DNA of 13,280 nucleotides from positions 1 through 13,280 of the forward strand of contig NZ_JOAJ01000020.1 of the NCBI RefSeq assembly GCF_000720425.1, written 5' to 3'. The DNA is from Nocardia rhamnosiphila NBRC 108938. GTDB lineage: Bacteria; Actinomycetota; Actinomycetes; Mycobacteriales; Mycobacteriaceae. A model generated the notes under the pieces. The model worked only from the letters and a program-made list of their open reading frames with translations, was not told where the DNA came from and ran no database searches. Shown here one piece after another: positions 1-6,570 of the stretch. Numbering within the stretch: position 1 is the first letter of the stretch; each line of letters opens with the position of its first letter. Made by a program: the position numbers and the translations under genes.

Positions 1-2282
1 CCGCTGCCCGAACCCGAACCCGAACCGCTGCCCGAACCCGAACCACTGCCAGAGCCCGAACCGCTACCGCTGCCCGAACCCGAACCCGAACCGCTGCCCG
101 AACCCGAACCACTGCCAGAGCCCGAACCGCTACCGCTGCCCGAACCCGAACCCGAACCGCTGCCGCTGCCCGAACCCGAACCGCTGCCGCTGCCCGAACC
201 CGAACCCGAACCGCTACCGCTGCCCGAACCCGAACCCGAGCCGCTGCCCGAACCCGAACCTGAGCCCGAGCCCGAACCGGAGCCGGCACCCGAACCACTA
301 CCCGAGCCAGAACCCGAACCCGAGCCACTGCCAGAGCCGGAACCAGCACCCGAGCCCGAACCGGCACCTGAGCCGGAACCCGAACCAGAGCCTGAGCCAC
401 GGCCAGAGCCGGAACCCGAACCGGCACCCGAACCCGAACCGGAGCCTTTACCGGAACCCGAGCCAGCACCGGAACCCGAGCCACCACCCGAGCCAGAACC
501 AGCACCCGAGCCACTGCCAGAACCAGCACCCGAGCCCGAACCGGAGCCTGAGCCTGAGCCACGGCCAGAGCCGGAACCCGAACCGGCACCCGAACCCGAA
601 CCACTACCCGAGCCGGAACCGGAGCCTGAACCACGGCCAGAGCCGGAACCCGAACCCGAACCAGCACCCGAACCCGAACCAGCACCGGCACCCGAGCCAG
701 AGCCCGAACCACTACCCGAACCCGAACCACTACCCGAACCAGCACCCGAGCCCGAACCGGCACCCGAACCACTACCCGAGCCAGAACCGGAGCCTGAGCC
801 ACGGCCAGAGCCGGAACCCGAACCGGAACCCGAACCGGCACCCGAACCCGAACCGGCACCTTTACCGGAACCCGAGCCAGCACCGGAACCCGAGCCAGAG
901 CCCGAACCAGAGCCGGCACCCGAACCCGAACCAGCACCGGCACCGGCACCCGAGCCAGAGCCCGAACCACTACCCGAACCCGAACCAGCACCCGAACCCG
1001 AACCGGCACCCGAACCACTACCCGAGCCGGAACCGGAGCCTGAGCCACGGCCAGAGCCGGAACCCGAACCCGAACCGGCACCCGAACCCGAACCAGCACC
1101 GGAACCCGAACCCGAACCGGCACCCTGGTCGTCATCGCGACGGCCCGAATCATCGCCATCACCATCACGACGGGCCGAATCATCGCCGGTCGCGGAGCCA
1201 TCACCGGTCGCGGGGCCATCGGCTGTCGCCGGACCCGTCGCGGGGCCATCGGCTGTCGCCGGACCCGTCGCGGGGCCATCGGCTGTCGCCGGACCCGTCG
1301 CGGGGCCATCGGTTGTCGCCGGACCACTGACCGTCCCCGGACCGCCTGTCCCCGGACCAGCTGTCCCCGGACCGGCTGTCCCCGGACCAGCCCCTGGCCT
1401 GCCCGTACCCGTTGCCGGGGTAGCGGGCGGCGGCGTAACAGGACGCGACGACGAAGGCCCCGGATCACCCGTCGCCGGAGTCGTCACCGGACCACCACCC
1501 GTGGCCGGAACCGTCGCCGGACCATCGGCCGTCCCCGGAACCGTCACCGGACCATCGGCCGGGGCCGGGGTAGCAGGACCCGACGAAGCCCCCGGATCAC
1601 CCGTGGCCGAACCACTCGTCGGACCACCACGCGTCGCCGGACCCGACGGCATCGCAGGGCCGCCTTCACCACCGGGACTACTGGTGCTGGAAGAACCACC
1701 GCGGTTGGCGAAATGCTCTTCCTCCAGACGACGTAAGTCGTCTTCTGTCCGCCGCGTCCCCTCCCCGATCGGACCGCCGGGCTCGCTGGTATCACCAGTG
1801 TTGGTGGACACGTCCGGTTCCCGCTCATCGGAACCCGGCTCATGCGACGACGCAGGACCGCCCGGCCCAGGTGACGACCCGGGCTGCGGCGAGTGCGCGG
1901 GCTGTCCATCCGCCTGCGGACCAGTCCGCTCCGGGGGCCATACCCGCACATCACCGGGTGACGAGCCATCAGGCGTATGAACCCACCTATTCGAGGGTTC
2001 GAAATAATGCCAACGCATACCAGGTGGCGGTGGAGCTGTCGGCTGTGGTGGCCGGCCTGTGGGCCTCGACGGCGCTTGACCACTCGATTGAGCCCCCGTG
2101 TCCGGGTGGCCACCCTCGTCGACTCCCCGTCGGGCGGCTGCGTCTGCGTCGAGCCCCTCGTCGAGCGCCCGTTGGGCACGTTCGGATCCGTTCCGCCGCA
2201 TCCAGGGTGGGATCAGATCGGATACAAGATCTCCAACCGACCGCATAGCATCGCTGACCCCAGCCATCAGTCCCCGCGCCAC
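1..2282 (-). CDS. Giant low-complexity protein (5' part), probable secreted/surface or polymorphic-toxin-type protein; runs off the left edge
   Basis: This minus-strand frame is open from a stop at 2331-2333 to the window edge, giving about 760 visible residues. I chose GTG at 2282 because GGAGGG lies 4 nt upstream; ATG at 2267 is the alternative and has a weaker ribosome site. Residues 1-60 are charged and partly helical. Next comes an aromatic patch ([11 protein letters not shown]91 to W100) with a Pro run before it and VWPPE shortly after it. Residues about 115-385 are Pro/Thr/Gly/Ala/Ser-rich with tandem repeats, and residues 387-760 alternate Gly with Ser. I recognise no catalytic domain; if there is one it lies beyond the edge. 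No N-terminal signal peptide or membrane helix is visible. It follows a WXG100-like gene on the same strand, so export by a type VII system is plausible, with the low-complexity part as a spacer in front of a C-terminal effector domain (inference). An antisense frame is also open here, so strand choice rests on the start signal, the non-repetitive N-terminus and gene order. Confidence 0.75.
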   Translation of the reverse strand, partial: MARGLMAGVSDAMRSVGDLVSDLIPPWMRRNGSERAQRALDEGLDADAAARRGVDEGGHPDTGAQSSGQAPSRPTGRPPQPTAPPPPGMRWHYFEPSNRWVHTPDGSSPGDVRVWPPERTGPQADGQPAHSPQPGSSPGPGGPASSHEPGSDEREPDVSTNTGDTSEPGGPIGEGTRRTEDDLRRLEEEHFANRGGSSSTSSPGGEGGPAMPSGPATRGGPTSGSATGDPGASSGPATPAPADGPVTVPGTADGPATVPATGGGPVTTPATGDPGPSSSRPVTPPPATPATGTGRPGAGPGTAGPGTAGPGTGGPGTVSGPATTDGPATGPATADGPATGPATADGPATGPATADGPATGDGSATGDDSARRDGDGDDSGRRDDDQGAGSGSGSGAGSGSGAGSGSGSGSGRGSGSGSGSGSGSGAGSGSGAGSGSGSGSGSGSGAGAGAGSGSGAGSGSGSGSGSGAGSGSGKGAGSGSGAGSGSGSGSGSGRGSGSGSGSGSGSGAGSGSGAGSGSGSGSGSGSGSGSGAGAGSGSGAGSGSGSGSGRGSGSGSGSGSGSGSGAGSGSGSGRGSGSGSGSGSGAGSGSGSGAGSGSGGGSGSGAGSGSGKGSGSGSGAGSGSGSGRGSGSGSGSGSGAGSGSGAGSGSGSGSGSGSGSGSGSGAGSGSGSGSGSGSGSGSGSGSGSGSGSGSGSGSGSGSGSGSGSGSGSGSGSGSGSGSGSGSGSGSGSGSGSGSGSGSGSGSGSGSGSGSGSGSGS
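3..1124 (-). repeat. Gly-Ser dipeptide-coding tract, about 374 codons
   Basis: The region is built of 6-bp units, mostly CCCGAA, CCGCTG, CCACTG and CCAGAG on the plus strand. Read on the minus strand they give Gly-Ser repeated almost without break. Ser is coded by TCG, TCC, TCT, TCA, AGC and AGT, so the amino-acid pattern is kept while the codons vary, which points to selection on the protein. The Ser position is sometimes Ala, occasionally Arg (for example near 403, 571, 811 and 1047), and Lys at the two TTT triplets (near 447 and 870). A Gly-Gly occurs near 483. No frame break was found across the tract. Such tracts are usually flexible, unstructured spacers. Confidence 0.9.
25..156. repeat. 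66-bp tandem repeat, two perfect copies
   Basis: Positions 25-90 and 91-156 are identical 66-bp units of eleven hexamers. Positions 1-24 match the last 24 bp of the unit, so the array probably continues beyond the window edge. This higher-order duplication inside the Gly-Ser tract indicates recent expansion by slippage or unequal recombination. Each unit adds 22 residues without changing frame. Confidence 0.85.
1211..1330 (-). repeat. 30-bp tandem repeats coding [10 protein letters not shown]
   Basis: There are three near-identical 30-bp copies at 1211-1240, 1241-1270 and 1271-1300. A fourth copy, 1301-1330, diverges at its end. A decayed copy may precede them at about 1181-1210. Read on the minus strand they give a 10-residue unit, [10 protein letters not shown], at residues about 318-358 of the repetitive protein. 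Pro-Ala and Ala-Thr dipeptides dominate. Confidence 0.85.
1333..1392 (-). repeat. 15-bp tandem repeats coding Gly-Pro-Gly-Thr-Ala/Gly
   Basis: Four 15-bp units start at 1333, 1348, 1363 and 1378, each beginning GTCCCCGGACC on the plus strand. On the minus strand they code a [10 protein letters not shown] pentapeptide. They lie directly N-terminal to the [10 protein letters not shown] array in the same protein. Confidence 0.8.
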
Positions 2283-2299
2283 TACACCCTCCAGCCCCT

Positions 2300-2312
2300 G
2301 AGGAAGTTCCTC
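2300..2312. promoter_or_regulatory. 13-bp perfect palindrome upstream of the repetitive gene
   Basis: GAGGAAGTTCCTC is a perfect 6-bp-arm palindrome with a one-base centre, ending 17 bp before the GTG start at 2282. A one-base loop is too tight for an RNA hairpin, so if functional it would be a protein-binding site. It overlaps purine-rich sequence next to the ribosome site, so chance is a real alternative. Confidence 0.3.
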
Positions 2313-2382
2313 CTCGTGCCCGTTCGCCCATCACGCCCAAGTTGCATCTCACGCCACTCACACTCGAGGCGGGTAGTCAGCG

Positions 2383-2406
2383 CGACATCACTATTCAGTG
2401 ATGTCG
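2383..2406. promoter_or_regulatory. 10-bp-arm inverted repeat, candidate operator
   Basis: The left arm CGACATCACT (2383-2392) and right arm AGTGATGTCG (2397-2406) are perfect complements around the 4-base centre ATTC. The stem is only half G+C and no T-run follows on either strand, so it looks more like a dyad operator for a homodimeric regulator than an intrinsic terminator. It lies about 100 bp upstream of the GTG start at 2282. The cognate regulator is not in the window. Confidence 0.55.
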
Positions 2407-2716
2407 GCACCACCGGTGGACTCGATCGAATGTGAGCGCCTCGACCAACCGACAGAACCGCGAGCTCTGTACAGACCGAAAACGCAATCGAGCATCGAGT
2501 TGCTCGTTGGCTCGCCCCATTTTGAACTATCCCCAAGGTCGGGGAACTCGAGTGGAGTCGAGGCTGTCCATATGGCGAGTCGTCGGCGTGTGCCGCCGCG
2601 GCCGAACAGGCGGGCCGCCGGCATCCCCGGTCCGATCGAAACGGCTGCAGACAAGTCGACCTGTCCGGGTGAGGCTCCTGTAGCTCGCAGCACCGGCCAC
2701 ACAGTGGCGTACGGAA

Positions 2717-2732
2717 ATCGCGTCCACGCGAT
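2717..2732 (-). terminator. Short hairpin just after the WXG100-like gene
   Basis: ATCGCG (2717-2722) and CGCGAT (2727-2732) pair around the tetraloop TCCA, about 10 nt past the stop at 2742. No U-tract follows, which is common for actinobacterial terminators but weakens the call. If real, it separates this gene from the repetitive gene downstream. Confidence 0.4.
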
Positions 2733-2741
2733 CGGGTCGCG

Positions 2742-4433
2742 TCATCCTGCCTGGGGCCGACCACCCACTGTCGACGGATCGGGATCCTTCGAGGGAGGGT
2801 CGGCGCGGACATCGCGGTCCTGGCCGTCCGACTCGCCGCTCGATGTCGGTTTCGGGGGCCCCTCGACCGCCGGGGCGAACACCTGCGGCCCCGTGCTCGG
2901 AGGGCTCTCGGGTGTCGACTGCGCCGTCCGGTCCGCTTCGCCACGGTTCCCTGTCTCCCCCACGGAAACCGCCGGCGCTTTCTCGTCGGAACGTTTAGTG
3001 GATGCCCCGACACGGGCAGCCTTGCCGCCGGCACGCGACCACGGGGTCCGTGAAGTCTTGCCGGCAGACGGTTGCTTGGCATCCGATCCGGCTGTCGGCC
3101 GCCCGGCGCCTCCCTGGGTCGATCCAGCGCCGGCCGTCGGCCGAGCGGCGCCTCCCTGCGCCTTATTCGTCGCGGCATCGGCAGAGCGCTGCTGCCCAGC
3201 CGGTGTGGCCGAGGTCTGCGATTGCGCCGACGCCGTCGCCGACGGAGTCGATTGCGCAGCTACCGTCGGAGTTATTCCGCCGGTTTCGCCGACTCCGCGC
3301 TGCGCAACTTCCGATTCGGCGCGATCCGCGCTGTGGCCCACATCATCGGTAGCACTCGATCCGCTGCCCCCACCGTGCCCGACGGAGTCGATGCCGGCGG
3401 AGGGCATGCTCATCGAGGAAACGGAAGACCCTGGCGCGCCGGCCTGAACCGTCCCGGGGGCAACGGTCTCCGGCACGCTCGTTTGGTTGTCGGGCGAAGC
3501 CGCAACAGGGGCACCCGTGTTGCTGTCCGGACGTTCTTCTCCTCGCGCCGAGGAGTCGGCGCCCGGAGCGGAGTCCGACTTCGGAGCGGCATTGGGAGAG
3601 GTTTCGGCGGTCGGCTGTTGGCTTTCCGGAAACGCACCGGGGAAGAGCACGTTCAGCAGTGGATCAGGCCGAATTTGCGTAGGCGTTTGCTCTCCGAGCG
3701 GGTCCGACCAATCGGCGGGTGTCACAGGCAACCCGGGTGTGGCGAAGTCGAAGTTATCCATCTTCTCGACGAACTTCTCGCCGTGGGACTTCATGTTCTC
3801 GGCCTGACTGTCGAGAATCCTTATGTAGCGCTGGACTTCATCGGGGTCGAGATGATATTCCCCTCCGGGGCCGGATGAAGGGACCCCTTCGCCGGGGGGA
3901 CGTAGCGCGTCGCGAAGAAACAGGTCGAATTTATCCAAGAGCGGCTGGATGGCTTTCATCATGACCTCGGCCGCGATGTACCACATCAACGCCTTGATCA
4001 CTTCTTTGAGTAGATAGCGTGCCGTTGCCGCGATCGCGGGGCCGGTAACCGGCCCCGCCGGAGTGCCTATGCTCGCAATAAAGCTCGCAGCGAGCGCCGC
4101 CAGTTCGATGAGCACGGCGATCTGTATCGCCTCGATGACATCTGCTGCGATATCGAGTGCTGTCGCTGCTATACCGAAGGCGGTATCCAGCTCCGACATC
4201 ATTCCTTTGTGCTGCGCCCACATCACGAGAATTGCCTGGTAGGAATCTCCGGAGATGGCCGATCCCAGGGCGCCGACAGTGTTGGTTGCCTCGTCGTAGG
4301 TTTCGCGAACCTCGGTAGCGAGTTCCTCGACTGTCCGGCTCAGCTCACGTACCTGGTCCACATCTACATCCGGATAGGGAATGCCCAGGATGTTGAGAAA
4401 GAACACAACCTCGCTCGGTATGTGGATACTCAA
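2742..4433 (-). CDS. WXG100-like / CpnT N-domain-like protein with disordered Pro/Ala/Ser/Gly tail
   Basis: This is a 563-residue protein. The start is TTG at 4433, the only start codon in frame after the stop at 4551-4553; AGAAGG lies 8 nt upstream. Residues 1-75 (IPYPDVDVDQVREL, then a helix ending at W72) resemble the WXG100-like domain opening CpnT-type polymorphic toxins. Residues about 95-165 are hydrophobic Ala/Ile/Leu helices with a Gly/Pro break near 123-132. Residues about 193-235 form a second helical segment (DPDEVQRYIRILDSQ) ending near FATPG. From about 240 to the end the chain is disordered and rich in Ser, Ala, Pro, Gly and Thr, with imperfect ARPTAG/GRPTAG repeats. No toxin domain is present. 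A YxxxE motif (Y140) exists, but inside a hydrophobic helix. The likely role is a type VII secretion-associated carrier, channel or substrate acting with the repetitive gene downstream (inference). The family call is firm at the superfamily level; the function is not. Confidence 0.75.
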   Translation of the reverse strand: MSIHIPSEVVFFLNILGIPYPDVDVDQVRELSRTVEELATEVRETYDEATNTVGALGSAISGDSYQAILVMWAQHKGMMSELDTAFGIAATALDIAADVIEAIQIAVLIELAALAASFIASIGTPAGPVTGPAIAATARYLLKEVIKALMWYIAAEVMMKAIQPLLDKFDLFLRDALRPPGEGVPSSGPGGEYHLDPDEVQRYIRILDSQAENMKSHGEKFVEKMDNFDFATPGLPVTPADWSDPLGEQTPTQIRPDPLLNVLFPGAFPESQQPTAETSPNAAPKSDSAPGADSSARGEERPDSNTGAPVAASPDNQTSVPETVAPGTVQAGAPGSSVSSMSMPSAGIDSVGHGGGSGSSATDDVGHSADRAESEVAQRGVGETGGITPTVAAQSTPSATASAQSQTSATPAGQQRSADAATNKAQGGAARPTAGAGSTQGGAGRPTAGSDAKQPSAGKTSRTPWSRAGGKAARVGASTKRSDEKAPAVSVGETGNRGEADRTAQSTPESPPSTGPQVFAPAVEGPPKPTSSGESDGQDRDVRADPPSKDPDPSTVGGRPQAG

Positions 4434-5422
4434 CTTCCGAACCTTCTCGCGGCGGCGTGAACTGATCCACCCGGCCGCGCTCTGTACACCAGCGGCAACG
4501 CACGGCGTTGTCCGGTGCAGCGGGACGGACTGGTCACCGACATCAGCAGCTCACCGTCGGGCCGGCCGCCCAGAGCAACGGCGCGGAGCATGGCCAGAGC
4601 TGCAGTGGCATTCGACCTCACGCACCTCGCTTCATACCGGCTCGTACAGACAGCGCGCCGAATCGCGCTACCGCCTCGACGCCCGGACAGACTACCGAAC
4701 CGTCCACTCCGACGGCTCGTAGGATCAGCCGCCCGGCGCCGATTGTGCTTGGGCCGGAATCCGTCCGCGGCACTCGGGCGGGATCGACGCCGCGCGACCG
4801 ATGGACGAAGGAGCGCACTCGACTCCGGGGTGGCCGGCCCGGTCCGACTGCGGCCCCGTTCGAGCCGAGCCCGGTATCGAGCCATGGCACGGTGCCGGGA
4901 TTTCGCAGGTCGGGCCGGTGCATCTCAGCACTCGGTGATGATTCGATACGGGCCGTCGGGACGACACACGGGTAGGCAGTGTTTCGAACAGACCTCTCGC
5001 CGCGGGTCCGAAGCAGAACGCGCCGGAACCCGCGGAGGCAACGCGTGGACTCCGCTTCGGCAGGCCCGTTATCACCAGCACAGGGAATAGACAGGATTGC
5101 TCCCGGACCCGTCCTGCCATCCGGACATCCGACGCAGGCAGCCCGGGTCGGGTGACCGGCCCCTGGTCGGCTTCTCGCCGCCAACACGTGCCGAGCCGAC
5201 CGGACCGGACCGGAAACCGCAGGCCAGGCACCGATCATCCACCAATTTCGATACCGGAGGCCAAGGCTTGGAGGCCACCTCCGTCGCGGGGCGCGAGTAT
5301 CCGGTGGTGACAGGCGCTGCTCCCACCCCATCGACAGGCATCGCCGAGCGACCACCCCAATACGGTTTCGGTCGCCTGTTCACCGAGGTCGGACGTGGAA
5401 AAACTGATGTTAGTCTGCGAAC
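4434..5422. other. 989-bp region between divergent genes, no supported gene
   Basis: Every frame here gives Arg/Pro/Ser-rich translations with no recognisable domain, as expected of antisense or non-coding GC-rich DNA. One minus-strand frame (4430-4885, 151 codons) overlaps the TTG start of the WXG100-like gene by TTGA, the geometry of translational coupling, and genes of this type often have a small partner upstream. Its composition argues against it being real. Short direct repeats occur: CCGGA three times near 5200, and GGAGGCCA twice near 5257-5280. The region should contain the promoters of both flanking genes, but only the one at 5411 is recognisable. It may be a decayed gene. Confidence 0.5.
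5408..5416 (+). promoter_or_regulatory. Extended -10 promoter (TGTTAGTCT), predicted leaderless start
   Basis: TAGTCT (5411-5416) matches the actinobacterial TAnnnT -10 pattern and is preceded by TG plus one base, an extended -10. Only six bases (GCGAAC) separate it from ATG at 5423, so transcription should begin at or next to the A of the start codon. No Shine-Dalgarno sequence is present, which agrees with a leaderless mRNA. No good -35 box is visible. Confidence 0.6.
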
Positions 5423-6268
5423 ATGACCGTGGCGCCGAATGATTCGTTGCGAAGCAGTATCAAGACTTGGATCAATGATCACCTCGAACAAGGCCATTCG
5501 CCCGAATCGATTATCGAATCCATGGCAAACGATGGCGTCGACAAGGATGCGGCCGCAGCAGCAGTGCATGCATTGCTGAGGGGAGAAATGCCCGACCCCT
5601 TGCCATACGAGTACGACCGGATCCCCGTCTCACCGGACCGGGTCGTTCATGTTCACGACCGTACGATCCACGCATTATTGCGCGTAGAACGGCCGCAAAT
5701 GGTCTTGTTCGACAACGTTCTCTCCGCCGACGAATGCGATCAGATAATCGAGATATCAGAAAATCGATTGCAGCCCTCCGCGACTATCGATCCGGCCAGC
5801 GGCCGCTTGGAGGAAGCAGAGACCCGAACCAGCGAGAGTCTTATGCTCAGAATTTCCGAGAATCCGGTTATCGATACAGTCGACCGGCGGATCTCCGCAC
5901 TGATGAACCGACCATTGGAATGCGGCGAAGGCCTACAGGTCGTACGCTACCGAACCGGAGGGCAGTACTTGCGTCATTTCGATTTCTATTCACCGAGAGA
6001 CTCCGACAGCATCACCCATCTCACCGGCGGTGGTCAACGTACCGCAACCCTCATAGTCTATTTGAACGACGTCGAAGCCGGCGGCGAAACTTACTTCCCC
6101 GAGCCCGGCGTCTCGTTTTCCCCGCGCAAAGGACAGGCGGTTTACTTCCGGTATTTCAACAATCGAGGGCAACTCGACCCGGCAACATTACACGCCGGGC
6201 TTCCGGTGCTCGCCGGCGAAAAATGGATCATCAACAAATGGATGCGCCGCTATCCCGTCCCGCGCTAG
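5423..6268 (+). CDS. Prolyl-4-hydroxylase-like 2OG-Fe(II) oxygenase
   Basis: This 281-residue protein is predicted to hydroxylate prolyl residues in a protein or peptide, using Fe(II), O2 and 2-oxoglutarate. The C-terminal double-stranded beta-helix domain (about 90-277) shows the full set of family residues: iron ligands H185 and D187 in RHFDFY, the distal H257 in LHAGLP, and K267 in GEKWIINKW, which should bind 2-oxoglutarate. TRTSES (134-139) and the ATLIVYLNDVEAGGETYFPE strand-turn are hallmark P4H-alpha-like segments. Residues about 10-55 form a small UBA/CUE-like helical domain, which I recall from proteobacterial members. There is no signal peptide, so it acts in the cytosol, before any substrate is exported. 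GC and GC3 are clearly lower than in argS downstream, suggesting transfer. A glycosyltransferase gene follows 302 bp later. The substrate is unknown; the Pro-rich linkers of the two minus-strand proteins nearby are candidates (inference). Confidence 0.9.
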   Translation: MTVAPNDSLRSSIKTWINDHLEQGHSPESIIESMANDGVDKDAAAAAVHALLRGEMPDPLPYEYDRIPVSPDRVVHVHDRTIHALLRVERPQMVLFDNVLSADECDQIIEISENRLQPSATIDPASGRLEEAETRTSESLMLRISENPVIDTVDRRISALMNRPLECGEGLQVVRYRTGGQYLRHFDFYSPRDSDSITHLTGGGQRTATLIVYLNDVEAGGETYFPEPGVSFSPRKGQAVYFRYFNNRGQLDPATLHAGLPVLAGEKWIINKWMRRYPVPR

Positions 6269-6321
6269 CCTCGGCCTTTCGCCCGGGACCGTAGTAGTTG
6301 CTGCAGGGTGGCGAGGACCTC

Positions 6322-6349
6322 CAACGCTCGCCGGTATCGGCCGGCGTTG
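6322..6349 (+). terminator. Inverted repeat, possible terminator of the hydroxylase gene
   Basis: CAACGC (6322-6327) pairs with GCGTTG (6344-6349). Inside it, the overlapping CGCCGG and CCGGCG can form an alternative stem around TATCGG. It lies about 54 nt after the stop codon. There is no U-tract, so this is tentative. Confidence 0.35.
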
Positions 6350-6558
6350 CTGTCGTCGGGTGCCTGTTCACCCGGCGGCCCCCAGGCCCCCGCGCGTGGC
6401 GCCACGCGCAGAACGGATACCACCACATGGAATACCTCACCGGGAAGCGCTTTTCGGGATGCCGATCCGATCTCGGGCGATTCGAATCCGCGCAGTGCCG
6501 GAGCACGTTTCGCCGTTCCTGGGTGGCGTCCGGCTCAACCTGCTTGAATACACGACGC

Positions 6559-6564
6559 TAGGCT
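6559..6564 (+). promoter_or_regulatory. -10-like box (TAGGCT), predicted leaderless start
   Basis: TAGGCT fits TAnnnT and is followed by exactly six bases (TCGGCT) before GTG at 6571, the same geometry as at the hydroxylase gene. No Shine-Dalgarno sequence precedes the GTG. The TAG is also the in-frame stop that limits the reading frame, so the start can only be this GTG or further inside. No convincing -35 box is seen. Confidence 0.5.
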
Positions 6565-6570
6565 TCGGCT

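Larger units (their letters stand above)
2283..2741. other. 459-bp intergenic region between the two minus-strand low-complexity genes
   Basis: I see no convincing gene. A 103-codon minus-strand frame at 2391-2702 has no ribosome site and no recognisable family features. The region holds a hairpin after the WXG-like gene (2717-2732), a strong palindrome (2383-2406) and a small one (2300-2312). The arrangement suggests the repetitive gene has its own regulated promoter instead of being read only from the upstream gene. I could not identify clear -35 and -10 boxes. Confidence 0.6.
6269..6570 (+). other. 302-bp gap between hydroxylase and glycosyltransferase genes
   Basis: No gene is supported. 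The frames here are short and Arg/Pro-rich. The region contains an inverted repeat at 6322-6349, possibly ending the hydroxylase transcript, and a -10-like box at 6559-6564 serving the next gene. The separate promoter suggests two transcription units in the same direction, not one operon. Confidence 0.5.

Noticed and set aside
1..1124. CRISPR array or telomere-like repeat
   Set aside because: The 6-bp units are contiguous, in frame, and vary synonymously; there are no spacers and no repeat-spacer periodicity.
1..1980. Plus-strand open frame reading Pro-Glu/Pro-Leu repeats then Pro/Gly-rich sequence to a stop at 1980
   Set aside because: It mirrors the Gly-Ser gene: both frames use the same third-codon position, so both stay open. 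Its C-terminal part is Cys/Arg/Ser-rich without domain features, while the minus frame has a ribosome site, a non-repetitive N-terminus and a same-strand partner. It deserves a transcript check, because a Pro-Glu repeat protein would itself be a hydroxylase substrate.
2398..3447. Plus-strand 349-codon frame antisense to the WXG100-like gene tail
   Set aside because: No ribosome site or recognisable domain; it overlaps the disordered tail, where low-complexity GC-rich coding sequence keeps the opposite strand open.
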